A stretch of 64,000 bases of DNA. It comes from GW2011-AR15 sp964428335. GTDB taxonomy: Archaea > Nanobdellota > Nanobdellia > Woesearchaeales > GW2011-AR15. This document shows, in pieces, positions 33,748 to 42,590 of the stretch. The notes under the pieces were generated by a model, which ran no database searches, had not been told where the DNA came from, and saw nothing but the letters and a program-made list of their open reading frames with translations. The stretch spans positions 18,757 to 82,756 of the forward strand of contig CAYRXW010000008.1 of the NCBI GenBank assembly GCA_964428335.1, written 5' to 3'. Within the stretch, counting starts at the first letter, position 1. Each line of letters opens with the position of its first letter. A program made the translations under genes and the position numbers.

Positions 33748-35019
33748 CTAATTTATTAAATTGCTTTCATACGCCTGCTTTAGATGTGTACTTTTTAATT
33801 CATCCAAATCAAACTCAGGAGGAACCGGCTTTTTATACCTAGAATAATAGCTAGTTTTATCTGCTGGAGCAACATAATAGAAAATACCCCGCTCAAAGTT
33901 TATCAGTTTCCATACTGTATAATTCTTCATGGCATTTCTTCCTATTATCCCGTTTGGTATGAGTATCTTGCCACCACCGTTTGGCGCATCTATTACAAGC
34001 TGAGGGGTTGCAAAACCAGACGTATGCCCTCTTATGTTATCTATTATCTCAAGACCTTTTTCAACAGGTGTTCTGAAATGCGCTGTGCCTTCAACCGGAT
34101 CGCAAAGGTAGATGTAATAAGGCTTTACACCCATGCTAAGAAGCTTTTTATTCAGCTCTTTCATGATATTTATGTCATCATTCACTCCTTTTAACAGTAC
34201 TGCCTGGTTTCCAAGAGGGCTTCCTGCCATGCTAAGCCTAAAGCATGCTTCCCTTGCTTCTGGCGTGCATTCTCCAGGATTATTGAAATGCGTATTTACA
34301 TAAACCGGTTTTCTTGTCCCTTCAAATTCCCTGCTGTTTAGTTCTCTCAATTTTTCTGCAAATTCCTTAGTGATTCTTTGAGGCAATGTTACCAGATTTC
34401 TTGTGCCAAGCCTCATCATCTCAATATTCTTTATGTCCTGTATGTCTGAGATTATCCTAAAAAGCCTTTCATCTGAAAGAGATAGTGGGTCTCCTCCTGA
34501 AATGACAACATCCCTTACCTCTGGATGGTTCCTTAGATAGCCTAAGCCTAATTCTATCTGGCTTGATGTCGCTGCTGAACCAGGGTTTGAAACTTTTCTC
34601 TTCCTTGTACAATGCCTGCAATAGACAGGACAATTATGCGTGGTATAAAGTAGAACCCTGTCAGGATACCTATGAGTAAGCCCTGGGACAGGCATATCAT
34701 GTTCCTCTCCAAGTGGATCGTCAATATCATCAACATATTTCACAGCCTCTTCTTCCTGTGGGATGGACTGAAGCCTCATAGGGCAGTCTTTATCCTTTAA
34801 GTCAATCAAAGAAAAATAATAAGGGGTTATCCCCATCATAAAATCCATAGAGGTTTTTTCAAAGGCCAATATCTCTTCTTTTCTTAGAGAGTCCCCCATC
34901 ACAAGTTTCAGGTGCTCAAGCTTAGTTAACCTGTTTACCTGCTGCCAGTGCCAGTCATTCCATTTCTCATCAGGAATGTCTTTCCAGTAAGTATGTTTCT
35001 TAGATACTGGAAACTGCAT
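33748..35019 (-). CDS. Radical SAM lysine 2,3-aminomutase-family enzyme (KamA-like)
   Basis: 423 residues. The N-terminal W-x-D-W-x-WQ motif (WNDWHWQQVNRL), DPLGEEHDMPVPGLTHRYPD and the cluster-binding C130-x3-C134-x2-C137 (NCPVYCRHCTRKRKV) are typical of KamA. DAPNGGGKI near residue 350 holds the PLP lysine. The family moves an alpha-amino group to the beta position of lysine, or of glutamate in related enzymes; the substrate cannot be fixed here. Its start overlaps by 20 bases the end of an ATP-grasp ligase gene, so the two are translationally linked, and a second ATP-grasp gene lies upstream. The product may be a beta-amino acid used by these ligases. Confidence 0.9.
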   Translation of the reverse strand: MQFPVSKKHTYWKDIPDEKWNDWHWQQVNRLTKLEHLKLVMGDSLRKEEILAFEKTSMDFMMGITPYYFSLIDLKDKDCPMRLQSIPQEEEAVKYVDDIDDPLGEEHDMPVPGLTHRYPDRVLLYTTHNCPVYCRHCTRKRKVSNPGSAATSSQIELGLGYLRNHPEVRDVVISGGDPLSLSDERLFRIISDIQDIKNIEMMRLGTRNLVTLPQRITKEFAEKLRELNSREFEGTRKPVYVNTHFNNPGECTPEAREACFRLSMAGSPLGNQAVLLKGVNDDINIMKELNKKLLSMGVKPYYIYLCDPVEGTAHFRTPVEKGLEIIDNIRGHTSGFATPQLVIDAPNGGGKILIPNGIIGRNAMKNYTVWKLINFERGIFYYVAPADKTSYYSRYKKPVPPEFDLDELKSTHLKQAYESNLIN

Positions 35020-36070
35020 CTTTCTTGCTCCTGCTCACTAGCTTTTTCTCTTCCAGAAGATTATACCTTTTCATAGCATCTGTAAGAATAGTCATTATGA
35101 TATCTTCATACTTCATCCCTGAAGCATAGCAGGATTTTGGAAACCTTGAGTTTTCCAAAGGATCAGGCATTAAGCCAGGAAGGGCATTCACCTCAATCAC
35201 ATTTGGTATCCCTTCTCTATCCAGCCTTATATCCATCCTGCATAAATCAACTATTCCAAGTACTTTGAATGTCGAAAGCGCAATCTTTTTTATCTGCTCT
35301 TCCAACTGCTTTGATATCTTTGCAGGACATATTATTGGGTCTATAGGATTATTCGGATTATCCCATACCCACTTAACTTCATAGGAATCAAACTTATTGA
35401 CTCCTTCTGGCAGATAATCAAATGTTATTTCAACTATGGGAAGCACTTTTGGAGGGTTATTTCCAAGAACTGAAACTGTAAATTCCCTTCCTTCCAGAAA
35501 TTCCTCAACTATTGCAGCCTGGCCATAGCTTTTTATTACAAACTTGAGCATCTCCCTAAGCTCTTTCTCATTATTGACCAAAGAATTGTTCCTGATTCCC
35601 TTTGATGAGCCTTCTGAATTCGGCTTCACAAACAAAGGATACCTAAGTTCAGGGTTTATTTTTTGAGTTGGTTTTGTAAATATCTGAAACTTCGCATTCG
35701 GGATGCCATAGTAAGATAGCACTTCTTTTGTCCTTCTCTTATCCAGAGTCAATGCCTGTGTGAAAACTCCACTGCCTGTGTATGGAATCTTTAGCATCTC
35801 AAGCATCGCAGGAACATGGCTCTCCCTTGATTCTCCGTGTATCCCTTCTGCAATATTAAAAACAAAACCATATGTACCGTATTTTAATTTTTCATACAAA
35901 TTTTCATCTGCTTCAAGGATGTCAACCTCATAATTATTTTTTATAAGAGCATTTTTTATTGCTGTTGGCACATCAATGTTATCACATTCAGCATAGAAAT
36001 CATCCGGCTGGTTTTTAGAAGCTTCCTTTTTCTGGTTATATATTACTGCTATCTTATTTACAGATCTCAT
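35000..36070 (-). CDS. D-Ala-D-Ala ligase-like ATP-grasp enzyme
   Basis: 356 residues with the ATP-grasp layout: an N-terminal domain (FVFNIAEGIHGESRESHVPA), FVKPNSEGSSKGI (ATP loop), EEFLEGREFTVSVLG and EVNALPGLMP (metal ligands E and N). It joins amino-acid-like acids to amines with ATP. Murein synthesis is very unlikely in an archaeon and no mur genes are present, so another dipeptide is likely. GGAGG lies about ten bases before the ATG. It is followed, with overlap, by the KamA-like gene, and preceded at 234 bases by a PGM1-like ligase. Confidence 0.88.
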   Translation of the reverse strand: MRSVNKIAVIYNQKKEASKNQPDDFYAECDNIDVPTAIKNALIKNNYEVDILEADENLYEKLKYGTYGFVFNIAEGIHGESRESHVPAMLEMLKIPYTGSGVFTQALTLDKRRTKEVLSYYGIPNAKFQIFTKPTQKINPELRYPLFVKPNSEGSSKGIRNNSLVNNEKELREMLKFVIKSYGQAAIVEEFLEGREFTVSVLGNNPPKVLPIVEITFDYLPEGVNKFDSYEVKWVWDNPNNPIDPIICPAKISKQLEEQIKKIALSTFKVLGIVDLCRMDIRLDREGIPNVIEVNALPGLMPDPLENSRFPKSCYASGMKYEDIIMTILTDAMKRYNLLEEKKLVSRSKKDAVSSI

Positions 36071-36304
36071 TTATTTTTTTCCTCCTGGAACTATGTTTAT
36101 GATTAAGCGAGAATGATTAAGCCACATCCCATCCATATGAGAATCAAATGACTTTTCGAAACTTACATTGATATCATGCATTGCAATATCACTGGAAGTC
36201 CCATGCAAATATTTTTATGGCATGCATTGCTAAAATCAATAAAAAAATATTACTTTATTATATATAAAATTAATGTTTTAGTTGAATCAGAATTTTTTAA
36301 TTAT
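36071..36304. other. Intergenic region before the ATP-grasp/KamA pair
   Basis: 234 bases, strongly AT-rich in the half next to 36304. It contains a ten-base direct repeat CATGCATTGC at 36175-36184 and 36221-36230, and GCATGC-type palindromes. No open frame or tRNA seen. It probably contains the promoter of the ligase gene. Confidence 0.4.
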
Positions 36305-37747
36305 TTAGAAATTTTTTATTGCTGAAAATAGTTTAGTTGCATAATGCTGAAGAGTTCTTTGCGGCAAAAATTCTACTATTTCTTTTAATGTACGCTCAAT
36401 TTTTATTGCATCTTTGTCATTATCTGCTATAATCATATAATTGAGCACTCCATCATTTAATGCCTCAGGTCCTGTCAATATTACACCAGCACTTTTTTCT
36501 TTTGTAAAGCCTATTCCTTTTTCCATTAATATACTATTAAGCCTATTGAAATCATATCCCCTTACATTTTTTGCATCAGTTGAATTAGTCATATAGTAAT
36601 GGTCATTGAATTTATCTTTTCCAAATAAGGACACTGCAACATTGTATGCATATGTTCCTCCTGTCCTTCTGATATTTGATTCAGCAATCCATATTTTTCC
36701 GTTTTTATCAATGTGGCAGTCAACATCAAAGTTTCCACGATAACCTCTTATAAAATATTCATTCCCAAGTTTTTCTCCGATATATTTTAGTTGTCTTTCA
36801 ATGTCTGTTGAAAAAACATCTTTTCCAAATTCCACGCCAACAAAATCTTTCTCATGTTCAACCCTAAGACCACAGACATATAGAACATCAACACCTTTAT
36901 CTGTTACCCTAACTTCAATATTTGGGCCTCCACCATGTTTAGTTATATCAATATCAATCAAATCTTCAACAACAACATTAAATTCATTCCAGTACTTTTC
37001 TTTAAGCTTACCTTTCAGGTAATCCTTAATCTTAAACTCATCAAAGTCTTTTACTTCATCTTCTTTAATCAATAAAACTCCTACACCTCCATGTGCTTTA
37101 TCAATTTTTATTACAACACCTTCGCCTTTCATTAATTTAGTTGTTGAATAGTCTATTACATCTTCAATGTTTGAACTGTCAAAATAGAAAATTTTTCCAT
37201 TAGGCATCACAAGTTTATTATCGTTTAAACCTTCAACAAGTTCTCTAATTCCTGATTTTGTTCCTAATCTTTTAATATTTTCCCAGTTTTTCTTTGAAGT
37301 TACATCAATTTTTTTTGCATGTCTACCAAACACATGAGTTAATTTATACAATTCTTCAGACATGCAATATGCTGTTAAATCAACTGGTTCATTAAAAGGC
37401 AGTTCTTCCATAGCCAGCCTATTTTCTAAAGTATCTTCAGAGACACTTCCATTATGGTGTCTAAGTTTTTGGTTTGGGACAATGATATTAAGTTGCTCTC
37501 TTTTCACACCAAATAAATCACATGCATAATTAACATAATTTTCATCAAGTTTCCATGGTGTAACGTAATAGAATTCTTCTCTGTCTTTATATTCAGCCAG
37601 AAAACTTAATAGTTCTCTTCCTGTATACCAGGTTGCACATTGCCTGTATTCAAGTTCTCTTGCTTTTTTGTTAAGAGTTTTAGCAAAAGCTAAAACATCC
37701 TCAAGCATATTAAAGACATATACTATTGGTTTTTTTTCCCTTGACAT
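36305..37747 (-). CDS. Pre-ATP-grasp/PGM1-like peptide ligase candidate
   Basis: 480 residues. The first half is a Rossmann-like pre-ATP-grasp domain (VYVFNMLEDVLAFAKTLN), the second an ATP-grasp domain with GEGVVIKIDKAHGGVGVLLI (ATP loop) and WIAESNIRRTGGTYAYNVAV (metal-ligand end). The NIRRTGGT block recalls PGM1, the peptide ligase of pheganomycin biosynthesis, and related carboxylate-amine ligases. It is divergent from PGK and upstream on the same strand as a second ATP-grasp enzyme and a KamA-like aminomutase. Participation in one small-peptide pathway is inference. Confidence 0.78.
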   Translation of the reverse strand: MSREKKPIVYVFNMLEDVLAFAKTLNKKARELEYRQCATWYTGRELLSFLAEYKDREEFYYVTPWKLDENYVNYACDLFGVKREQLNIIVPNQKLRHHNGSVSEDTLENRLAMEELPFNEPVDLTAYCMSEELYKLTHVFGRHAKKIDVTSKKNWENIKRLGTKSGIRELVEGLNDNKLVMPNGKIFYFDSSNIEDVIDYSTTKLMKGEGVVIKIDKAHGGVGVLLIKEDEVKDFDEFKIKDYLKGKLKEKYWNEFNVVVEDLIDIDITKHGGGPNIEVRVTDKGVDVLYVCGLRVEHEKDFVGVEFGKDVFSTDIERQLKYIGEKLGNEYFIRGYRGNFDVDCHIDKNGKIWIAESNIRRTGGTYAYNVAVSLFGKDKFNDHYYMTNSTDAKNVRGYDFNRLNSILMEKGIGFTKEKSAGVILTGPEALNDGVLNYMIIADNDKDAIKIERTLKEIVEFLPQRTLQHYATKLFSAIKNF

Positions 37748-37875
37748 GAACTAACGCAACTCATATCTAATTTTAAGAACCACTTTTTTTCTTTTTCTAG
37801 ATTATTAAATTATTTATAAATCTATAAGAAAATTTAAAAACTAAAACCCCTAAATTAATTTAAAGAGGTGTTAAT

Positions 37876-39039
37876 ATGTTTAAACTTAAAGATTTCAATT
37901 TTGCAAACAAAAGAGTTCTGATAAGGGTAGATTACAATGTTCCAATAAAGAAAGGAATTATTGCAGATGATGCCAGGATTAAAAAAACCATCCCGACAAT
38001 CAATTATATCCTTGGGAAAAACGCCAGACAGATAATCCTTGTTTCCCACCTTGGAAGACCTGATGGTAAATACAACGAAGAATATTCATTAAAACCTGTT
38101 GCAAAAAGGCTAAGCGAGCTTATGAACCTGGAAATCACTCTTGCAGCTCCTAATGTCAGGGAAGTATCAATACCTGAAAAAAGAATAGTCATGCTTGAAA
38201 ACATAAGGTTTGACATTGGGGATGAGACTAACGATGACGAGCTTGCAAAAAAACTTGCTTCTTTTGCAGATATCTTTGTTTTTGACGCTTTTGGAGTTTC
38301 ACACAGGGAACAGGCATCTGTCACAGGTGTTATGAAATATATGAAATCCTGCTCTGGTTTTCTGATGGAAAAAGAAGTCACATTCCTTAGGGATAAGATG
38401 AAAAAGCCAGCAAGGCCATTTGTTGCAATAATAGGTGGAGCAAAAGAAGATAAGATCAGCGTCATTGATAAGCTGATTAAAAAGGTCGATATCCTTATTG
38501 TAGGTGGTGTACTTGCAAATACTTTCCTTAAAGCAAAAGGGAGGGAGATTGGGAATTCAAAATACAGCGTAGACTATTTAGGATATGCAAGAGACATGAT
38601 TAGAAAGTATGCTGATAAGATTGCCATGCCTGTGGATTTTATTGTAGCTGACAGCTACAGTGAATCTGCAAAGACAAGATGCGCCGGTCTTCCTGATGAC
38701 ATTACAGGATGGATGATAATGGACATAGGGCCATACACTATTACTGGATATAAGGAGATACTGAGCAGGGCTAAGACAATTGTCTGGGCAGGGCCTATAG
38801 GTGTCTTTGAATGGGAAGCTTTCAGGAGAGGAACACTGGATCTCGCTAACCATATTGCAACACTTGATGCGGTAAAGATAATTGGTGGTGGAGACAGCGG
38901 GGAAGCGATTGAAAAATTTGGGCTTGCTGATAAGATGTCCCTGGTTTCAACAGGTGGCGGAGCTTCACTGGAACTTTTATCAGGAAAAGAGCTTCCTGCA
39001 ATCAAAGCACTTGAAGAAAACCAGGAAAAGTTCAGGTGA
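37876..39039 (+). CDS. pgk: Phosphoglycerate kinase
   Basis: 387 residues. RVDYNVPIKKG near the start binds 3-phosphoglycerate, LVSHLGRPDGK and the basic-patch segment FDAFGVSHREQASVTGV follow, and the C-terminal GGGDSGEAIEKFGLADKMSL with STGGGASLELLSGKELP is the nucleotide loop. It transfers phosphate between 1,3-bisphosphoglycerate and ADP. AGAGGTG lies seven bases before the ATG. It is followed at three bases by a phosphodiesterase and then Bud32, so it probably heads an operon of four genes. Confidence 0.97.
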   Translation: MFKLKDFNFANKRVLIRVDYNVPIKKGIIADDARIKKTIPTINYILGKNARQIILVSHLGRPDGKYNEEYSLKPVAKRLSELMNLEITLAAPNVREVSIPEKRIVMLENIRFDIGDETNDDELAKKLASFADIFVFDAFGVSHREQASVTGVMKYMKSCSGFLMEKEVTFLRDKMKKPARPFVAIIGGAKEDKISVIDKLIKKVDILIVGGVLANTFLKAKGREIGNSKYSVDYLGYARDMIRKYADKIAMPVDFIVADSYSESAKTRCAGLPDDITGWMIMDIGPYTITGYKEILSRAKTIVWAGPIGVFEWEAFRRGTLDLANHIATLDAVKIIGGGDSGEAIEKFGLADKMSLVSTGGGASLELLSGKELPAIKALEENQEKFR

Positions 39040-39042
39040 AAA

Positions 39043-39546
39043 ATGAAGCTCGGGATAATTTCAGATTCTCATGACCAGGTTGAAAATATAAAAAAAGCAA
39101 TCAGGATATTCAATAAGGAGAAAGTTGACTTGGCCTACCATCTTGGAGACTGGTGCTCTCCATTTAACCTTCACCTGTTTAAAGAGCTAAACTGCTCATT
39201 AAAAGGTATATTTGGGAATAATGATGCTGATATCTATAAGTTTTTCAAATACAAGCCTGCTAACATTGAATTTTTTGATAAGTTCTATGTAGATGAAGTG
39301 AAGAAAAAAAAGATTTGCCTTTTCCATGGGGATCCTGCTGAACTTGTTGAGAGGTTATACGAAAGCAAGAAATATGACCTGCTCTTGACAGGGCATGACC
39401 ATATCGCAAAAATTAGAGATAATGGAAAGACTTTGCACATCAATCCTGGTAACCTTATCGGGAAATTCTCTGAACAGACAAAAGAATGGACAAAGCCTAG
39501 CATTGCAATATATGATTTTAGGAAAGCCAGGATTATCAAGATTTAA
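39043..39546 (+). CDS. YfcE/MJ0936-type phosphodiesterase
   Basis: 167 residues with the calcineurin-like metal motifs: GIISDSHDQ at 3-11, HLGDW, FGNND, FHGDP and TGHDH near residue 117. Members such as MJ0936 hydrolyse phosphodiesters with two metal ions; the natural substrate is not settled. It begins three bases after pgk and ends 26 bases before bud32. Confidence 0.93.
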   Translation: MKLGIISDSHDQVENIKKAIRIFNKEKVDLAYHLGDWCSPFNLHLFKELNCSLKGIFGNNDADIYKFFKYKPANIEFFDKFYVDEVKKKKICLFHGDPAELVERLYESKKYDLLLTGHDHIAKIRDNGKTLHINPGNLIGKFSEQTKEWTKPSIAIYDFRKARIIKI

Positions 39547-39572
39547 AAAGCGGTTTCTTTTACTTTGGAAAA

Positions 39573-40157
39573 ATGATAATTGCAAAAGGCGCTGAAGCAG
39601 AAATCCACCTTGAAGAAGATAAGATAATAAAAAAAAGAATCAGGAAAAATTACAGGCTAAAAGCGCTTGATGACTCTCTTAGGAAATCAAGGACAAGAAG
39701 GGAAGCTAAGATACTTGAAAAGCTTCCAAAAGAAATCAATGCTCCAAAAATAATCAAGTCTGGCGAAACTGAGATTGAAATGGAACATATTAAGGGAGAA
39801 AAGGTAAGGGATGTTCTTGATTCAAAATTAATCTTAGCTAAACAAATTGGTGAAAGCATTGCAATTCTGCACAACAATGGAATTATACATGGAGACCTTA
39901 CAACTTCAAACATGATATATAATAAGAAAATATATCTTGTGGATTTTGGGCTTAGCTATTTTTCAGATAAAACAGAAGACAAGGCAGTTGACCTACATCT
40001 TTTAAGGCAAGCTTTGGAAAGCAAGCATTATAAGGTTTTTAAGAAAGCTTTTAAACTGGTATTGGAAGGATATAAATCAAAATCAAAAGATTATAAATTA
40101 GTAATGGAGAGGCTTGAGAAAGTTGAGAGCAGGGGAAGGAACAAAGGAAAATATTAA
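39573..40157 (+). CDS. bud32: KEOPS-complex kinase/ATPase Bud32
   Basis: 194 residues, a minimal kinase fold: a G-loop-like start AKGAEAEIHLEE, KKRIRKNYR (the typical Bud32 basic strand), HGDLTTSN at 106-113 (catalytic loop) and LVDFGLSYF (DFG at 124-126). Bud32 is part of KEOPS, which with Kae1 makes t6A37 in ANN-decoding tRNAs. In many archaea it is fused to Kae1; here it is separate and kae1 is not in the window. The 3' end overlaps the next gene by 44 bases. Confidence 0.95.
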   Translation: MIIAKGAEAEIHLEEDKIIKKRIRKNYRLKALDDSLRKSRTRREAKILEKLPKEINAPKIIKSGETEIEMEHIKGEKVRDVLDSKLILAKQIGESIAILHNNGIIHGDLTTSNMIYNKKIYLVDFGLSYFSDKTEDKAVDLHLLRQALESKHYKVFKKAFKLVLEGYKSKSKDYKLVMERLEKVESRGRNKGKY

Positions 40158-40863
40158 GCTTCATTATGAGATATATGGGAATGGAAAACCTTTGATATTT
40201 CTTCATGGAGCTTTCTGGAACATAGAATATTACAGGGAATTTATAGATATATTAAGCAAAAAATTCAAGGTGATTGCCGTTGACTTGCCGTTTCATGGGA
40301 AATCCAATAATAGATTAATGGATTTTTCAGAAACATCTGACATTGTTTATAAAATCTGCCAAAATGAAAATATTCAAAACCCTTCAATTATTTCCCACTC
40401 TGCCGGAAGCGGAATTGCAATAGTCTATGCCTCAAAATTCAAAGTAAAAAAATTATACTTGATAGCTCCTGCTGGAATCAGGTATTTTAAACATGAGATA
40501 TTATTTTATTCTAAGGCCATTATTGCCCAACCTATTATGTCACTAAGATTTTCAGGAATCAAAATGCTAAAAATCTACAAAGCAGGAGCAGAATTCATAA
40601 AAAAAAATCGGAAAACAAAAAATCTGTTAGAGTTTATGAATAAGCTGCTTAAATTGGATTTAAGGAAAGATATGAATATGATTAAGTGTCCGGTCACAAT
40701 AATCTGGACAAAGGAGGATGAAATGCTTCCTATAAGGCACAGCACTGAGTTTCTAAAAAACATAAAAAAATCAAAGCTGATCATTATCCACGGCTGCCAT
40801 AACTGGCCTGCATTCAATCCTGAAAACATCTATAAGATTGATGAACTGAAATTAAAGGCCTAG
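40114..40863 (+). CDS. Alpha/beta-hydrolase fold protein
   Basis: About 249 residues. KPLIFLHGAFWN carries the oxyanion HG, VDLPFHGKS follows, and SHSAGSGIAI is the nucleophile elbow G/S-x-S-x-G. WTKEDEMLP provides the Asp and HGCHNWPAFNPE the His of the triad. The substrate is unknown. The frame opens with TTG at 40114 inside bud32; TTG at 40123 is an alternative and no ATG fits, so the true start is uncertain by a few residues. It is translationally coupled to bud32. Confidence 0.88.
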   Translation: MRKLRAGEGTKENIKLHYEIYGNGKPLIFLHGAFWNIEYYREFIDILSKKFKVIAVDLPFHGKSNNRLMDFSETSDIVYKICQNENIQNPSIISHSAGSGIAIVYASKFKVKKLYLIAPAGIRYFKHEILFYSKAIIAQPIMSLRFSGIKMLKIYKAGAEFIKKNRKTKNLLEFMNKLLKLDLRKDMNMIKCPVTIIWTKEDEMLPIRHSTEFLKNIKKSKLIIIHGCHNWPAFNPENIYKIDELKLKA

Positions 40864-41216
40864 CTATAGCTTAAATCCAGCTCATCCTGGTAATCCAGCG
40901 AATCCCCGCCATCTACAGTCACTGCGCTTCCCTTATTCTTCTTGTATTTAACTGTCTCTTTTTTCTTTTCCTTAATCTGCCCCATGGCAAGCTTATCTGC
41001 ATCTGCGTTTGTTATCTTTTTGAGATCATCAAAGCCCTTTATATCAAATGCCCTCAATGCTTTTCTTAATAATCCGTCTTCGCTTTCCTTGACCTCCTTA
41101 AAGACTGTGTGCTTCGCTATACATTTATTGCATACATTGTCTTTCCCTATAAAATAAAGGAAAGTAAGCTCTTTTCTGCAGGAGTCGCATTTCATTAAGC
41201 CATGAAAAGAAATCAT
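40860..41216 (-). CDS. Zinc-ribbon protein, unknown
   Basis: 118 residues. The N-terminal CDSCRKEL and CNKCIAKH pairs form a treble-clef or ribbon zinc site. The rest is lysine-rich with a short SAP/HhH-like helix pair (LRKALRAFDIKGFDDLKKIT) and an acidic tail, suggesting nucleic-acid or protein binding. A start at the internal ATG (41195) would place the zinc motif at the very N-terminus. It overlaps the hydrolase stop by four bases. Confidence 0.72.
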   Translation of the reverse strand: MISFHGLMKCDSCRKELTFLYFIGKDNVCNKCIAKHTVFKEVKESEDGLLRKALRAFDIKGFDDLKKITNADADKLAMGQIKEKKKETVKYKKNKGSAVTVDGGDSLDYQDELDLSYS

Positions 41217-41245
41217 TCATTAAAATAGGTTTCGGTTAAAAAAAT

Positions 41246-41905
41246 TTAGAGATAATATTCAACAGTTATGTCCTTCTTCAAAACATCATATGCTTTCCCT
41301 ATATCCTTATCATTTAAGATGAAAGTTGCTTCTGTTTCTGTATTCACAAGGTCCATTATAGAGATGTTATGCATTGCCAGGGTCTTTGTGACAGCATAAT
41401 AGAAACCTGGGGTATTTATCATCTCTTTTGGAATCTTTAATGAAATTGAAGCCATATTCCTGTTTATTGCCTTAATCTTTTCTCCTTTTAATGCATCAAT
41501 AAACTTGTGCTCATATTTTTCATTGCTGATTACAAGTACCTCATAATTTCCATATATTATGTTAAGGGTATCTCCGACTTCAAAGTCAACAAACTTATAC
41601 AGCCTGATAAGCTTTTTATGCAGGGATTGTGTTTTCTTGACAGATATTTCAAACAATCCTGATTTTACAAGTATTGACGTTTCCTTCGAAAGCCTGATTT
41701 TTTTTGAGGTGCTTTTAGTCTTTTCAATATACCTTCTTATTGCCATTGATATTGCTGATACCTTGACTTCCCCAAGTTCTTTTTTTACTTCTGGATATAT
41801 CAATTCAGAAAGGGCCATTATGTTCACCAAATCTTTTTCCAGCGATTCATGTAGGTATGGCTTTTCCCTAAGAATTTTTATTGTTACCTGTGAGATATTT
41901 ACCAT
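41246..41905 (-). CDS. ACT-domain protein, probable regulator
   Basis: 219 residues. The N-terminal third has a helical, partly HTH-like start (SQVTIKILREKPYLHESLEK) and AISMAIRRYIEK. Two ACT-like modules follow: about 75-140 (FEISVKKTQSLHKKLIRLYK) and 145-219 (ASISLKIPKEMINTPGFYYA, then ALAMHNISIMDLVNTETEAT), the latter resembling the regulatory ACT pair of aspartokinases but with no kinase domain. It may be a ligand-sensing regulator. A perfect hairpin/palindrome lies in its promoter region (41947-41967). Confidence 0.75.
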   Translation of the reverse strand: MVNISQVTIKILREKPYLHESLEKDLVNIMALSELIYPEVKKELGEVKVSAISMAIRRYIEKTKSTSKKIRLSKETSILVKSGLFEISVKKTQSLHKKLIRLYKFVDFEVGDTLNIIYGNYEVLVISNEKYEHKFIDALKGEKIKAINRNMASISLKIPKEMINTPGFYYAVTKTLAMHNISIMDLVNTETEATFILNDKDIGKAYDVLKKDITVEYYL

Positions 41906-41946
41906 TTTCGCTGCTTTTTATGAATAAGACATTTCTTTTTGTTAAA

Positions 41947-41967
41947 TTTTTAACAGAAAGTTAAAAA
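41947..41967. promoter_or_regulatory. Inverted repeat between divergent genes
   Basis: TTTTTAAC-AGAAA-GTTAAAAA: perfect eight-base arms, in the 97-base spacer between the ACT-domain gene (minus) and a family M membrane gene (plus). It may be a regulator site; because it is so AT-rich, chance is possible. Confidence 0.4.
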
Positions 41968-42002
41968 GCTTTATAAAGATTTTCAATATTCTTAACGCAA
42001 TT

Positions 42003-42557
42003 ATGAAGAAATTCAAAATAAAATATGTAAACATAGACCTGGATAGGAAGTGGCTTATTATAGGAGCCATGTTTTTCATAATCTCGTTTTTCATAAATGT
42101 ATGGCCACTGGTATTCTTAGGCATTTTTTGCGTAGGAAACGCTATTGTGCTTTCCCTGGACAGGTATGTAAGCCTTCCTATTGATATTGAGTTCTCAACC
42201 TTTTCCTCAATTTTGATGACAAAAGTCTTTGGGCTTGAATGGGGGATTGCAAATGCAATAATAACTAAGCTATCAGCAATCATCCATAACAAGAAATTTG
42301 CAATGGACCATATCTTCATGATAGGAGGGTATTGCTTTGCTGCAATACTTGCAAACATGCTTCCTGGAAGCATCTTTTCGATAGGGCTTCTTGCCACAGT
42401 GATTGTAAATATCTACATAGTTTTTGTATCAAAGTTCATAACAATGCTTTCCATGCAGGAAATTTTCATGTATGGCATTAGCAACACTCTGTTCAACCTT
42501 GTCCTTTTTGTCGGGTTTTCTGATTTGTTCTATAAAATAATGATGTTTTTTGCTTAA
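42003..42557 (+). CDS. Orphan membrane protein (family M)
   Basis: 184 residues with five to six helices. It is a clear family M member: LPIDIEFSTFSSILMTKVFG with GLEWGIANAII right after it, a central ANMLPGSIFSIGLL helix and the C-terminal MQEIFMYGISNTLFNLVLFV. Alignment by eye with the 58551 protein runs through IELVTFVGVLAGVKYGPLTG and the ending NVIFNFILF. AGCTTTATAAAGA at about 41967-41979 is the TATA box. Function unknown; an S-component- or MreD-like fold is possible. Confidence 0.82.
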   Translation: MKKFKIKYVNIDLDRKWLIIGAMFFIISFFINVWPLVFLGIFCVGNAIVLSLDRYVSLPIDIEFSTFSSILMTKVFGLEWGIANAIITKLSAIIHNKKFAMDHIFMIGGYCFAAILANMLPGSIFSIGLLATVIVNIYIVFVSKFITMLSMQEIFMYGISNTLFNLVLFVGFSDLFYKIMMFFA

Positions 42558-42590
42558 TTTTATTAATTTAAAGCAACTTAAGAAACATAA

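Noticed and set aside
35000..36070. D-Ala-D-Ala ligase as evidence for peptidoglycan
   Set aside because: No mur, penicillin-binding or racemase genes are present, and the window is archaeal; another ligation product is more likely.
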